From assembly GCF_000953655.1 (NCBI RefSeq), contig NZ_LN681225.1, forward strand, positions 2,858,501 through 2,922,500: 64,000 nt of DNA, written 5' to 3'. The translations under genes and the position numbers were made by a program. Under the pieces are notes generated by a model that saw only the letters and a list, made by a program, of their open reading frames with translations, was not told the origin of the DNA and searched no databases. The DNA is from Legionella hackeliae. Its GTDB lineage: Bacteria; Pseudomonadota; Gammaproteobacteria; Legionellales; Legionellaceae. Below are positions 36,826 to 46,737 of the stretch, piece by piece (the stretch's first letter is position 1; the number at the start of each line of letters is the position of its first letter).

Positions 36826-37317
36826 TTAAACTTCACGAATTTCATGAATAACTACCGCTTCTACAGGTACATCCGCATGTCCCATGCGTTGCCCCGTTTT
36901 TACCTTGACTATCGCATCAACCACATCCATCCCTTCCACAACTTCTCCGAAAACACAATAGCCATAACCTTGCGCATGTTCACCGGTAAAATTGAGGAAT
37001 GCATTATCAGCAACGTTAATAAAAAACTGTGATGTTGCGGAATGAGGATCCATTGTTCTAGCCATAGCAATGGTGCCTCGTTTGTTGGGTTTTGCGGATT
37101 TTGCTTCATTTTTAATGGCAGATTCAGTAGGTTTTTGCGTCATATCAGCAGTTAAGCCTCCCCCCTGAATCATGAAACCATCAATGACACGATGGAAAAT
37201 AGTGTCGTTATAGAATCCACTTCGCACATAATTAAGAAAATTTTGCGCAGTTTCTGGAGTATTTTCTTCATCAAGCTGTAAGTGTATATCACCTTTTGAA
37301 GTAGAAATTACAATCAT
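36826..37317 (-). CDS. ppiB: Cyclophilin-type peptidyl-prolyl isomerase
   Basis: 163 residues, no signal peptide, so cytoplasmic. [14 protein letters not shown] holds the active-site Arg and Phe region, and [18 protein letters not shown] and [15 protein letters not shown] are family hallmarks. It speeds cis-trans isomerisation of Xaa-Pro bonds. It follows tgt by 21 bp. Confidence 0.95.
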   Translation of the reverse strand: MIVISTSKGDIHLQLDEENTPETAQNFLNYVRSGFYNDTIFHRVIDGFMIQGGGLTADMTQKPTESAIKNEAKSAKPNKRGTIAMARTMDPHSATSQFFINVADNAFLNFTGEHAQGYGYCVFGEVVEGMDVVDAIVKVKTGQRMGHADVPVEAVVIHEIREV

Positions 37318-37338
37318 TAAAATCTCCTGTATCTAAAA

Positions 37339-38490
37339 TTAGGCCATGACTAAATCGCGCATTTTAGCACAAACATCATGCATTACATGGATATTATGTA
37401 TACTTGCCAATGCGGTAAACAAATTGGATTTCTGTTTGCATAAATGGTGCAAAAAAGAACGCGAATAATGCTTGCATGTGTAGCAAGAACAACTTGCCAT
37501 AATCGGCTGTAGATCGTGTGCAAAACATGCCTTTTTAATTTGAATACGTTCATTCTCGTAAGGACTTTCAAATTTAAGCCAATTACCAGTCTTGACTACT
37601 TCACCACAATATAGAGCACCATGGCGAGCATTACGCGTTGGCGCAACACAATCGAATATATCAATTCCTTCGGCTACAACATCAAGTAAATCCTGAGGTG
37701 ACATACCAACACCCATGGTATAGCGAGGTTTATTTTCTGGTAAAAACTCTCTCACCCAACGAATCACTTCTACCGTCGTTTCCATGTTAAAACCAATTGT
37801 TTCACCACCAATAGCGAGACCATCTGTATTCATGGAAGCAATAAATGCTGCACTCTCGCGGCGTAAATCTTCGTATACACCACCTTGAATAATGCCAAAT
37901 AGGGCTTGCACGGCACCATAGCGTGAGGTGGGAAATTGCTGATGGTAGGCAACGGATTGTTTCAACCATCGATGAGTACGGGTCATTATAAGTTGCACTT
38001 CATCGCGAGAACAGTGATCAGGGGTACATTGATCAAATGCCATAATGATATCTGCACCAATGATTTTCTGCGTTTCCAGAGACATTTCAGGAGTCATGTG
38101 AATCAATCGTTCAGAACCTGGCAGCTTAAAATGGGCTCCTTCTTCATCGATAACACAAATTTCTTTATTTTTAGACAAACTAAATACCTGAAAACCCCCG
38201 CTATCAGTTAGCATTGGCCCATGCCATCCCATAAAAGGATGCATGCCTCCCGCTTCCTCTATAACTTTCATTCCGGGAGCACAAAGCATGTGATAGGTAT
38301 TACCTCCCAAAATAATCTGACTGCCAGCCTGTAATAATTCATGAGGCATCATATTGTTAACGCCTGCTCGAGTTCCCACTGGCATAAAAGCAGGAGTAAT
38401 AAAATAGCCATGGGGAGTACTGACACGGGTTACCCGTGCCTTTGAGTGAGCATGACGTTTTAAAACTTCACAACTAAATCGATTTGTCAT
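37339..38490 (-). CDS. tgt: Queuine/preQ1 tRNA-ribosyltransferase
   Basis: 383 residues. Active-site DSGGFQVFSL near 92-101, FDQCTPD near 150-156, GLAIGGE near 223-229, the second catalytic Asp region DLLDVVAEGIDIFDCVAPTRNARHG, and zinc ligands CSCYTCKHY plus a later His. It swaps guanine 34 for preQ1 in GUN-anticodon tRNAs. queH, which finishes queuosine, lies at 54 kb in the same window. Confidence 0.97.
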   Translation of the reverse strand: MTNRFSCEVLKRHAHSKARVTRVSTPHGYFITPAFMPVGTRAGVNNMMPHELLQAGSQIILGGNTYHMLCAPGMKVIEEAGGMHPFMGWHGPMLTDSGGFQVFSLSKNKEICVIDEEGAHFKLPGSERLIHMTPEMSLETQKIIGADIIMAFDQCTPDHCSRDEVQLIMTRTHRWLKQSVAYHQQFPTSRYGAVQALFGIIQGGVYEDLRRESAAFIASMNTDGLAIGGETIGFNMETTVEVIRWVREFLPENKPRYTMGVGMSPQDLLDVVAEGIDIFDCVAPTRNARHGALYCGEVVKTGNWLKFESPYENERIQIKKACFAHDLQPIMASCSCYTCKHYSRSFLHHLCKQKSNLFTALASIHNIHVMHDVCAKMRDLVMA

Positions 38491-38564
38491 AACTTGACTG
38501 GCAAAAACTTTAATGGGATGTGATGATAGCCAAGGGGTTGTTTATTTACCAGTAAATTTATAGA

Positions 38565-39074
38565 TTATGTGGAGATCTGCGCTAGTTTTGGCAGCTTCCA
38601 CAAGTTCCATGCTGAGGTAAGAAGCATAAACAAGAAATATAAGGCAGACCAGGCAGGCATTGACAATCCAAGCCATCGCCAGGAAACCTCAGCACAATCC
38701 CCCGCTCCCCAAAATAAAGCATGCAACACGTCACTCCAGGGAAAATAACGAATGAGAACACCCAGTTCAGGCATACATGCTGGAGTTTGATTACTCGGCA
38801 ATGACTGTAACCATAACTGTCGAGTGGCAAAAAATAACCCGCCAAGAGCAACTATAATTTGCAGAATTGACAACCATTTAACTGCTTTCAGAGAATTCCA
38901 GAAGATGCCAACAAAACCGACTACTACTAACCAAAAAACACAGAATCGTTGCATTAGACATAAAGGGCAAGGCACAAGTCCTTTGACATATTGAAAATAG
39001 AATGAACAACCAAGGACGATTGCACTCACTAGAAACAAAGCGATTTGCTGCTGCTTATACGTCAATTTGATCAT
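38565..39074 (-). CDS. dsbB: Disulfide bond formation protein DsbB
   Basis: 169 residues with four membrane helices. The first periplasmic Cys pair is CPLC (VKGLVPCPLCLMQRFC); the second is Cys in TPACMPE together with Cys in WGAGDCAEVSW. It re-oxidises DsbA using quinone. Legionella has several Dsb systems. It overlaps the cytochrome c5 gene by 4 bp. Confidence 0.92.
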   Translation of the reverse strand: MIKLTYKQQQIALFLVSAIVLGCSFYFQYVKGLVPCPLCLMQRFCVFWLVVVGFVGIFWNSLKAVKWLSILQIIVALGGLFFATRQLWLQSLPSNQTPACMPELGVLIRYFPWSDVLHALFWGAGDCAEVSWRWLGLSMPAWSALYFLFMLLTSAWNLWKLPKLAQIST

Positions 39075-39505
39075 GATTGTGGCAACATAAATTGAATTGC
39101 ATTTTTAATATCTGCATCGCTACACTCCATGCAAGTTCCTTTGGGTGGCATAGCATTAAGTCCTTTAATTGCGGAAGCAGTTAGCCCATCAAGCTTTTTT
39201 GCGTCTAGACGAGGCTTCCAAGCTGCGGCATCGTGAATTTTAGGTGCTCCGGCGACCCCATCTCGATGGCAAACACTACAGAACTTTTCATAGATTGCTT
39301 GCCCGGGAGGTTCCTCTTTTTTGGCCGCATCAGCTTTAGTTTCTTCGGGGTTTGCAGTTACAGCAGGAGCGGTAGTTTTTTGTTCTTGTAATCGCACCTG
39401 CCCGACAGGTTGAATACGTTGCTCAATTTGCTGACGATCAAAATCTTCAGTCGCATAAGTGTTTGCGAAACCAACAAGAAGAAAAACTAATACACTAAGA
39501 CGCAT
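39071..39505 (-). CDS. Cytochrome c5-like monohaem c-type cytochrome
   Basis: 144 residues. Signal peptide (MRLSVLVFLLVGFANTYA), an Ala/Glu/Lys-rich linker, then a c5-type domain: haem site CSVCH, GAPKIHDAAAWKPRL and the Met ligand in NAMPPKGTCMECSDADI with the extra Cys pair CMEC typical of cytochrome c5. A soluble periplasmic electron carrier. Shares a transcript with dsbB. Confidence 0.92.
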   Translation of the reverse strand: MRLSVLVFLLVGFANTYATEDFDRQQIEQRIQPVGQVRLQEQKTTAPAVTANPEETKADAAKKEEPPGQAIYEKFCSVCHRDGVAGAPKIHDAAAWKPRLDAKKLDGLTASAIKGLNAMPPKGTCMECSDADIKNAIQFMLPQS

Positions 39506-39726
39506 AATTTAACCTTTTTTCCTTTGAATTTAAAAATCATACCGACAAGCTACCCGCATTTCCAGTTAGTCTATTGTATTATTTATTTTTTTAACGCATC
39601 ACATGAATCTTTTCATTTTTTAATTTGTCACTTACCATAACTTGATTTTGTGACACCTAGACTGGTGTGAAAAAAAAACCATTATGGATATTGAGTCCTA
39701 ATTAACGATGTTGTTTTGAGGAAAAG

Positions 39727-41337
39727 ATGGATACAGAGAATCTTGAAGCACAATTAAAATCACTTGAGACTCGTGTCTCAACTCTTGAGGCTCAATTACA
39801 TAAAGAATCAGATCAATCGCAATGGACAGCGGAAATAGTCCCCTCTACTGCAACAACACCCCCGAAAGAGAAACAAGCGGTCAAGCCAGGCAATTGGCTA
39901 GGAATTATAGCCATTATTTGCTTTATTGTAGCTGCTGGTTTTATTGTTAAATTAACGATGGATTCTGGCTGGCTAACACCTGCCAGACAAATTGGTCTCG
40001 CCCATTTGCTTGGCCTTGCGTTAATAGGAGCGGGCTATATGCTCTTGCCTACGGATAGAAGCTATGCGAGTCTGTTACCTGCTGCAGGTATTATCATTCT
40101 TTACCTCGCTACTTTTGCTGCGTACCGCCTCTATTCATTAATATTATTTCAAACAGCTATTGCGCTTACGGTACTTATTTCAATATTGTGCATCTGGTTA
40201 TACATCAAGATTAAACATGACTTATATGCCATTGTGACAGCAGTAGGCGCGTATATCGCCCCAATTGTGCTTGGTCTTGAGACCACAGCAATTTTTTCCT
40301 TGTATTATTTTGTCGTCTGCTCTTTAACCTTTGCAACCATTTCAATTTGGGTTCACTCAAGAACTTTAACGATGCTCGCCGCCTATTTAGCGATTTTAGC
40401 CTCGAGTATTGTCGGTTTTGGTTTGGATGCAAATATCCTCATTGCTGTGATTCTTGCTTTGCATTTTCTTATATTTTCGCTGGGTACTTATTTTTATACG
40501 CAAACAACCAAACAATATCTCACCGAAACTGAAGCCTGGAGTTTCTTCCCCGTGCTTATTATTTTTTACGTTATGGAATATTATTTTATTGATCGCAGTT
40601 ATCCCCATTTAGCACCCTGGATTTCTTTACTGTTTGCCGGATTTTTATTAAGCCTTTATCTCTCCGCCAAAAAATGGTTCCCGACGCAGAGTTTAAACAG
40701 TCAATCAGTGATTCTTGCGTTTGTCACTCTGGTTGCCTTTCATTCCATTTATCTTGAACTTTTACCAGTTGATGTGCGGCCCTGGCTATTTGTGCTCATT
40801 CTTCTCGGCTCTTTATTGATACCGCAGACCACTAAAAGTCGGGCTTTTTTTATCCCAAGCTTAGCCATTTTTGCTATTTTAGCTATTGAATACTTATGTA
40901 TGCTATCTAACCTTTTAACAGGGTTTGACCTATCATGGCTCATTGTTTCATTTGCCGCATTTTTTAGTATCTGGGCACTCCTCTTTCTGAATAATAAGAA
41001 ATCACTCAATAGGGAAGAGTTTGAGTATTTATTACTGGGTTCTGCGCACTTATTAGGAATAACAGGACTTTATAGGCTGATGACTGATTATGGTTCACTT
41101 GCTGTTTCAGCCTCATGGCTATTTTATGCAATACTGGTCATTTCTTTCGCGTTTTACCGTAAAGACAGAGTGATGGCTCGTTCTGCATTATTAGTTTTAA
41201 GCTTTGCGGCGGGTAAAGCCCTGCTTTACGATGCCTCATCAACACCGACAATTGTTCGAATTGGATGCTTATTATTAACAGGGGTAGTTCTTTACGGTGC
41301 AGGGCTTATCATGCGAAAAATTGCTGAATGGAAATAA
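39727..41337 (+). CDS. DUF2339 multi-spanning membrane protein
   Basis: 536 residues. An N-terminal coiled coil (NLEAQLKSLETRVSTLEAQL, residues 5-24) is followed by a Thr/Pro-rich linker and about 14 to 16 hydrophobic segments. The opening GNWLGIIAIICFIVAAGFIVK and closing KALLYDASSTPTIVRIGCLLLTGVVLY are the pattern of DUF2339 proteins. Their function is unknown. GAGGAAAAG lies just before the start. Convergent with the SDR gene. Confidence 0.82.
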   Translation: MDTENLEAQLKSLETRVSTLEAQLHKESDQSQWTAEIVPSTATTPPKEKQAVKPGNWLGIIAIICFIVAAGFIVKLTMDSGWLTPARQIGLAHLLGLALIGAGYMLLPTDRSYASLLPAAGIIILYLATFAAYRLYSLILFQTAIALTVLISILCIWLYIKIKHDLYAIVTAVGAYIAPIVLGLETTAIFSLYYFVVCSLTFATISIWVHSRTLTMLAAYLAILASSIVGFGLDANILIAVILALHFLIFSLGTYFYTQTTKQYLTETEAWSFFPVLIIFYVMEYYFIDRSYPHLAPWISLLFAGFLLSLYLSAKKWFPTQSLNSQSVILAFVTLVAFHSIYLELLPVDVRPWLFVLILLGSLLIPQTTKSRAFFIPSLAIFAILAIEYLCMLSNLLTGFDLSWLIVSFAAFFSIWALLFLNNKKSLNREEFEYLLLGSAHLLGITGLYRLMTDYGSLAVSASWLFYAILVISFAFYRKDRVMARSALLVLSFAAGKALLYDASSTPTIVRIGCLLLTGVVLYGAGLIMRKIAEWK

Positions 41338-41346
41338 TTTTGACTG

Positions 41347-42174
41347 TTAGATTTTTTCCTTTAATTTTTTCTGCCAATGTCTCCAAATAAACGAAAGCAT
41401 CGAAAAATAGACCCTGGGAAAATGACGGCGTAATCGTATTACCCAAGGCTCATAGCGCCCAATGTAAACTTCTCTCTTCCTTTTTTTGATTGATTTAATT
41501 ATCTTTTGTGCACAAACATCGACAGCCAAACCTTCTTTTTGCCCTGGATTTTCTACATTACAAGGTTTGCCTTGTTCATTAAATGCTTTTTTACCAAGAG
41601 ATGTTTTAACAAAACCCGGACACACGACGCCAACGTGCAGTCCATGGCCCTCAACTTCGAATCCTAATGAATGAAAATAGCCAAGCATTGCATGTTTAGA
41701 CGCGGCATACGGTGCACGCTCAGGATATTCTATATACGCCAAGGCACTCGCGATCGCTATAATTTGCCCTTTTTTATTGTCCAACATACTGGGTAACACT
41801 GCTTTAGTTAAAGCGATCGTTGATAAAAAATTAACATTAAATAATTCTTGTTCTGCCCAGAAAGGGACTTTAACCACACGTCCATAACCACTAATACCGG
41901 CGTTAAGTATCAAAATATCGATGCGTTTAAATGTCTCTAAAACAAGTTGTGTACAGGCCTCAAAGGTATCGAATGAAGACAGATCCATGGGTAAAACCAA
42001 AGTTTCAGCCTTTTTCTCCTGACACATTTTTGCAACACGAGACAGCTCCTCTTCACGACGAGCAGATAGAACTAAGCAAGTATTTTCTTGAGCAAGTGCC
42101 AAAGCTAACGCTTCTCCTATTCCAGAAGAAGCTCCAGTAATCCAAATCACTTTATTTGCAAAATAATTGCTCAT
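41347..42174 (-). CDS. Short-chain dehydrogenase/reductase
   Basis: 275 residues. NAD(P)-binding GASSGIGEA at about 14-22, NAG in LILNAGISGYG, catalytic Ser in IAIASALAY and YAASK (Tyr and Lys) near 157-161. A basic C-terminus with a short hydrophobic stretch hints at membrane association. Substrate unknown. It diverges from lqsA with a 240-bp gap; a link to signal synthesis is possible but unproven. Confidence 0.88.
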   Translation of the reverse strand: MSNYFANKVIWITGASSGIGEALALALAQENTCLVLSARREEELSRVAKMCQEKKAETLVLPMDLSSFDTFEACTQLVLETFKRIDILILNAGISGYGRVVKVPFWAEQELFNVNFLSTIALTKAVLPSMLDNKKGQIIAIASALAYIEYPERAPYAASKHAMLGYFHSLGFEVEGHGLHVGVVCPGFVKTSLGKKAFNEQGKPCNVENPGQKEGLAVDVCAQKIIKSIKKRKREVYIGRYEPWVIRLRRHFPRVYFSMLSFIWRHWQKKLKEKI

Positions 42175-42318
42175 CCATTAATTCCTCGTACTAGTAAGCT
42201 CGTGTAAATCCAAACAGCATACTAAAATTGAGGAAACTACCACAGAGCTTCATCTAGTAAAAAGCTCATCTACAAAAAATATCTTCTCCGCATTAATTTT
42301 AATAAAAATTTCACAGAA

Positions 42319-42347
42319 TTGACGGCGCACGCTGAGCTTGTTATAAC
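42319..42347 (+). promoter_or_regulatory. Sigma-70-type promoter of lqsA
   Basis: TTGACG (42319-42324), 17-nt spacer, TATAAC (42342-42347). Predicted transcription start near 42354, about 60 nt before the lqsA ATG. Confidence 0.7.
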
Positions 42348-42414
42348 CATATTAATAATAAAAAGTTACCACCGCGATTTAATTACATCGGTCGCATGCA
42401 GGATTGGCTACTAG

Positions 42415-43653
42415 ATGGTAGAGTACAATAGACAACACGCTTTCAGTTGTACCCAAAGAATGTCTGATAGACACAATGATGATTTTCCTCCTTTCATTCT
42501 ACATGCCATGCAGCAATATTTTGAAGGCAGAGTTCAACAATCCTGGCAAGGTCAACATATTCTTAAAGGTAAAACACCCTCACCCGATGCGCTGATGCTT
42601 ACAAGCAATGACTATTTACATATCAGCCGCCATAATAAATTGATAAAGGCACAAATCGCTGCCATGATGGCTTATGGTAATGGTCAGATGCAGTCGCCTG
42701 TTTTCTTAACGGATGATAGTTTACTCGCTGACTGCGAACAGAAGTTTGCTAATTTCACTGGCTATCCGTCATGTTTGTTAGCCCAATCGGGTTGGTGTGC
42801 GAATATAGGTTTAATCCAGGCCCTGGCTCCTCGTGATTTGCCAGTCTATTTAGATTTTTATGCCCATATGTCGTTTTGGGAGGGAGTCAAAGCTGCGAAT
42901 GCCAAACCAATTCCTTTTCAACACAATTCAGTCGCATCGCTGGAAAAACGTTTGAAGCGGTATGGTTCTGGAATTATTGCAGTCGATTCAATCTATAGCA
43001 CAACCGGCACCATCAGCCCTCTAAAAGAATATACAAAATTAGCAAAGAAATACAATTGCCTGCTGATTGTTGATGAGTCTCATTCTTTAGGGACGCATGG
43101 ACCCCAAGGCAGCGGTTTGGTTGCTTCCTTAGGTTTAGAAAACGACGTAGACATTATTACTGCCAGTCTTGCTAAAGCGTTATCAGGGCGTGGGGGCATT
43201 ATTCTTGCCAACAGCAATTTGATTGAATTAATTCGCTATACCGCATTGCCAACTATTTTTAGTTCTACACTTCTACCACATGATTTGGCAGGTTTTCATG
43301 CATCCATTGCAATCATTGCTAAAGAAGAATGGCGACGTGAAAAACTACACGCTAATGCTCTATTCTTGCGTTCATCTTTAGAAAACGCCGGATTTTATTT
43401 GGGAGGAAGTGATTCACAAATTGTTCCACTTCATACCGGTAATGAGGCTAATACGATTTGGCTACGTAATGAGCTTGAGAAAGTAAATATCCATGGAGCG
43501 GTGTTTTGCTCACCTGCAACGCCCAAAAACAATGCTCTTATCCGTTTATCGGTCAATACGAATCATCAACAGGATGAACTGAGCAAAATAGTAGATTGCT
43601 TATTGGCTATTAAAAAACATGGACGGGATCTTCCTTTATTTCACAATCTTTAG
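42415..43653 (+). CDS. lqsA: Autoinducer (alpha-hydroxyketone) synthase LqsA
   Basis: 412 residues. A PLP-dependent alpha-oxoamine synthase-type enzyme, CqsA family, which makes the LAI-1 signal from an acyl-CoA and an amino acid. SNDYLHI near 64-70, VDESHSLGTHGPQGSG near 219-234 and the PLP Lys in SLAKALSGRGG (Lys254). A second in-frame ATG (42460) is possible; the longer form is kept because the active Lys then falls close to the position I recall for L. pneumophila LqsA (about 258). Convergent with lqsR. Confidence 0.92.
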   Translation: MVEYNRQHAFSCTQRMSDRHNDDFPPFILHAMQQYFEGRVQQSWQGQHILKGKTPSPDALMLTSNDYLHISRHNKLIKAQIAAMMAYGNGQMQSPVFLTDDSLLADCEQKFANFTGYPSCLLAQSGWCANIGLIQALAPRDLPVYLDFYAHMSFWEGVKAANAKPIPFQHNSVASLEKRLKRYGSGIIAVDSIYSTTGTISPLKEYTKLAKKYNCLLIVDESHSLGTHGPQGSGLVASLGLENDVDIITASLAKALSGRGGIILANSNLIELIRYTALPTIFSSTLLPHDLAGFHASIAIIAKEEWRREKLHANALFLRSSLENAGFYLGGSDSQIVPLHTGNEANTIWLRNELEKVNIHGAVFCSPATPKNNALIRLSVNTNHQQDELSKIVDCLLAIKKHGRDLPLFHNL

Positions 43654-43696
43654 TTGTTTGGGTCCTAAAGCGAGATACTGTTTTTGCTAGCATCAC

Positions 43697-43742
43697 GAAG
43701 CAATCTAGTATCGAGCTTGATGGGCTTTGACTGGATTGCTTC
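43697..43742. terminator. Hairpin between convergent lqsA and lqsR
   Basis: GAAGCAATC (43697-43705) pairs with GATTGCTTC (43734-43742) around a 28-nt loop that can itself pair. No long T-run, so the terminator role is tentative. Confidence 0.4.
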
Positions 43743-43797
43743 ACTAAGTTCGCAATGGCAGGATTTAAAAACAACAACAGTGGAAATTATAACGTTC

Positions 43798-44823
43798 CTA
43801 GGTTAGTAACAATTCTTCGGCATCAATTTCTTCTAAATGTTGATGATAAGAGACTATTTTATCCTGATGTACATCAAATAGAGCCGGTCCTTGAGTATAG
43901 GCATAAAAATAAGTCTCTTCAGACACAAAGCGATGGGCGGGTATTAAGCAAGCAGCCCAATCATTCCATTCGGGGGGGCGTGTTGCTTCCTGCCAAAAAC
44001 AAGGGATTTTTTCAGCGCCGGCGAGTTGATCAAGAACGTCTTCACTAGCACCATTGTCTAATGCAAGATCGTAATGTAAACGCATGTCCGCTTCATTTTT
44101 GACAATAAGAAAACTAGCATTCGCATCATCATCCAATAACAGAAAACTACCAGAATTGTCTGCCAAATAATATTCTACAATCCCTTTTTCCAAGCGAAGT
44201 TGTCGGAAAAATTCAGCAAATTTGTTATCATGCAAACAGCTTGGTGATGTTACAGATAACATACGCACAATCATGTCGGACATTGACTGAAAATATTGAA
44301 GCTGCAAATCATAAATACTTCTGGTAATCAATTCAGCAGCATGTGGGTCGCTTTTTTGAATAAAACGATGAATTAGTCCTTCGTTAAATGCTTCAATTGC
44401 GAGTTTCTCATCAGCTTGACCGGTCAACAGAATTTTTTTGATATTTGTGTTACCAATTTTACGACAAAACTCGATGCCATCCATACCAGGCATTGCATAA
44501 TCAACAACCACTACTGAAATTTCAGAAAAACGACGTGGATTATAGATTTCGGCATGAATAGCACTCAAATTGAGATTGATGGTGTGATTAGTCAAGGGAC
44601 AATTGTTAGCTTCTGTATACTCGCTTAAACAACGCTGACTGAGCATAACCAATTCACAATTTTTTTTATGAATATAATCCAAAGCATCAAATGGAGAATC
44701 AAAAACGCGATACGCAAGCCCTTCATCTAACTGAAGCACAAAATTTAATAAAAAATCACGGCTATCATCAATAAATAGGGCCGTACTTGGAAAGTAGCAG
44801 GTTGGTATTGAAAAATGTTGCAT
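43798..44823 (-). CDS. lqsR: Quorum-sensing response regulator LqsR
   Basis: 341 residues. A receiver domain with an insert: acidic pair ALFIDDS at 16-21, phospho-acceptor VVVVDYAMPGMDG with Asp108, the Thr in KILLTGQADE and Lys in FIQKSDP. Asp108 is the known acceptor position in L. pneumophila LqsR. The C-terminal 150 residues (with SGSFLLLDDDANASFLIV and RPPEWNDWAACLIPAH) are the unique output domain of unclear mode. It promotes replicative-to-transmissive switching in the known system. AGGAGG-like ribosome site upstream. Confidence 0.92.
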   Translation of the reverse strand: MQHFSIPTCYFPSTALFIDDSRDFLLNFVLQLDEGLAYRVFDSPFDALDYIHKKNCELVMLSQRCLSEYTEANNCPLTNHTINLNLSAIHAEIYNPRRFSEISVVVVDYAMPGMDGIEFCRKIGNTNIKKILLTGQADEKLAIEAFNEGLIHRFIQKSDPHAAELITRSIYDLQLQYFQSMSDMIVRMLSVTSPSCLHDNKFAEFFRQLRLEKGIVEYYLADNSGSFLLLDDDANASFLIVKNEADMRLHYDLALDNGASEDVLDQLAGAEKIPCFWQEATRPPEWNDWAACLIPAHRFVSEETYFYAYTQGPALFDVHQDKIVSYHQHLEEIDAEELLLT

Positions 44824-45055
44824 AGCTCCTCCTGAGCCTCGTTTCCTTATAGCAAAAACATTGCCTTACTTAAGCATTAAAACCGATAAGTACATTCTAA
44901 AACTTACAGAATTTTTAAGCAGTTAACTCTAAGCCATTGATTAACAATATAAAACATTGAGTTTTAAAAATTATTTTTTACAAAGAATTGCGAGTCTATG
45001 ATGTATACTGAATATAAAATAACATGAGTGACTAATTTTCCCAAATAAAACAGAT

Positions 45056-46342
45056 TCAAATGACTGGAAAAAATAGCGCAAACTGAGTGTATTTTCCTTC
45101 AACCGATTCGCAACGAATATCACCACCAAAACGATTCATAACTAATTTACAAAACGATAATCCTAACCCCGTGCCCATGAAGGTGGTTGTATAGAAATGA
45201 TTAAATAATTTTGAGAGTTGTTGTGAAGACATTCCCTTAGCAGAATCTTTAAAATAAAGCGTATTGTATCTCTCGCCATTTTCTGTCCAGATGGTAATTT
45301 CTCCTTTTTGTGCCGTGGCAATGATATATAAAGCATTCTTTAAAAGATTAAAGAGAATATGTTGCATTAACAATTTTGAACCTGTAAAAATAAAATCACC
45401 CTGTGAATTCACTAAGGAACGTTCTTGCATTGATTTAAAAGGGTAACGGGCCAATGCTTCTTTTAAACATTCGGCCATCGAACATACTTCCAAAGCACAG
45501 TTTAGTAATGAGTTTTCCCTTCCTGCTTTTACCAATAACATGTCAATTATCGTATTTGCATAATTAATTTCGCTGATAATTCGCTCACTCACCTCTTCCA
45601 ATTGCTGTAACCTGGTCTCCCTAATTGAAGAACTTAATAATCCATGCTCTTTGGCTAAGTAATACCCCCTAAATAGATGGGGCAAGTAATGAGCCATCGC
45701 TTTTGCACCACTTTTTATCCCAAGCAACGGTGTACGCAATTCATGCGCGATCATTCCAGCAGCAGCAGCCATACCCGCTAAACGCTGTTGCTGTAGCATT
45801 GCTGTTTTATAATTTACTGTAGAGCCAGCAATAATGACAAAAAATAACACAATCGCCATTTCAAGATGTTCTTTCCCAAAATAAAGTTGGGATGACATTA
45901 AATAATAACAAATAAGTGCTAATCCCCATCCTAGCAATAGCAATACAGTAAGGCTCAATAAATCAACTAGCAACACCAATAAAAAGACACTGCAGAGCAA
46001 TGACATCGCCGATATGTCACTTGCTTGATTCATGAGAAAAGAGTAAGCAAAAAAGAACGAGAGTGTATAAAGAATGGTTAAAAACCAATAACCCGGTAAA
46101 TAAGGTTTGCATGCAGCGGGCCAGTACGGCGTTAACATAAGCCCTAAACCAAGCATACTCCCAACAAAACGAAAGCCCACCGTTTCATAATATTGGGGGA
46201 ACAGTACGGCCCAAATCCAATAAAATAGCGGAAATCCAAAAAACGCAATTGCACCGACTGCCACAAGTTGATGCGCGGAATTCGACAAACTTCGCTGCAT
46301 AGAACTATCGAGATAGCTCACAATTTTTTTGAAATTCTTCAT
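45056..46342 (-). CDS. lqsS: Quorum-sensing sensor histidine kinase LqsS
   Basis: 428 residues. Six membrane helices (about 28-175) lead to a kinase core: H-box GMIAHELRTPLLG with His200, the position known for LqsS, then N-box FNLLKNALYI, a D-box variant FKDSAKGM (Ala replaces the first Gly of DxGxG) and MGTGLGLSFC. It senses the LqsA product and feeds LqsR. L. pneumophila has hdeD between lqsR and lqsS; here a 230-bp gap with no gene is found. Confidence 0.92.
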   Translation of the reverse strand: MKNFKKIVSYLDSSMQRSLSNSAHQLVAVGAIAFFGFPLFYWIWAVLFPQYYETVGFRFVGSMLGLGLMLTPYWPAACKPYLPGYWFLTILYTLSFFFAYSFLMNQASDISAMSLLCSVFLLVLLVDLLSLTVLLLLGWGLALICYYLMSSQLYFGKEHLEMAIVLFFVIIAGSTVNYKTAMLQQQRLAGMAAAAGMIAHELRTPLLGIKSGAKAMAHYLPHLFRGYYLAKEHGLLSSSIRETRLQQLEEVSERIISEINYANTIIDMLLVKAGRENSLLNCALEVCSMAECLKEALARYPFKSMQERSLVNSQGDFIFTGSKLLMQHILFNLLKNALYIIATAQKGEITIWTENGERYNTLYFKDSAKGMSSQQLSKLFNHFYTTTFMGTGLGLSFCKLVMNRFGGDIRCESVEGKYTQFALFFPVI

Positions 46343-46675
46343 TTTTATTGCTGTTTAATCCCTTAATCTGTTCCATTTTATAATGGTATTAAAACAACAT
46401 GCTAGAGAAAGCATTCTCCAAATGAGAGAGAAATCATTTATTTGTATTACACGATCCAGGTTGATAAAATTTAAATCACTTAACTCTGAAATACAGCATA
46501 CATCGTGGAGATCATTTTGACATGGCTAATAAAAATAGAGAGATAGTTGCCAAAATAGAGAAGGGAAAAATCGAGAGCTTACAAAACACATTTTTGAATA
46601 TGTAGATGCCCATCCATGATTACTCTTAATTACTAGCATGGATTTCCGATATCGTAAGAGTCCATTGATTTCAAA
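46343..46675. other. Gene-free stretch between lqsS and hemC
   Basis: No supported gene. It contains a 27-codon frame at 46522-46605 that I do not accept as a gene, and an ACTCTTA...TAAGAGT dyad (about 46622-46661) just before the hemC promoter that could be a regulator site. Confidence 0.4.
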
Positions 46676-46704
46676 TTGCAGTATCTCGCCTCTTCCTGAA
46701 TAAT
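46676..46704 (+). promoter_or_regulatory. Possible sigma-70-type promoter of hemCDXY
   Basis: TTGCAG (46676-46681), 17-nt spacer, AATAAT (46699-46704). A start near 46711 would leave the ATG at 46708 untranscribed, which supports the GTG start at 46738. Confidence 0.45.
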
Positions 46705-46737
46705 GTTATGATTTGCAAAATATTATTGGAAGTTAAA

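Noticed and set aside
46522..46605. 27-codon frame beginning MANKNREIVAKIEKGKIESL
   Set aside because: Very short, no homology I can recognise and only a distant ribosome site. It may be a remnant but cannot be supported as a gene.
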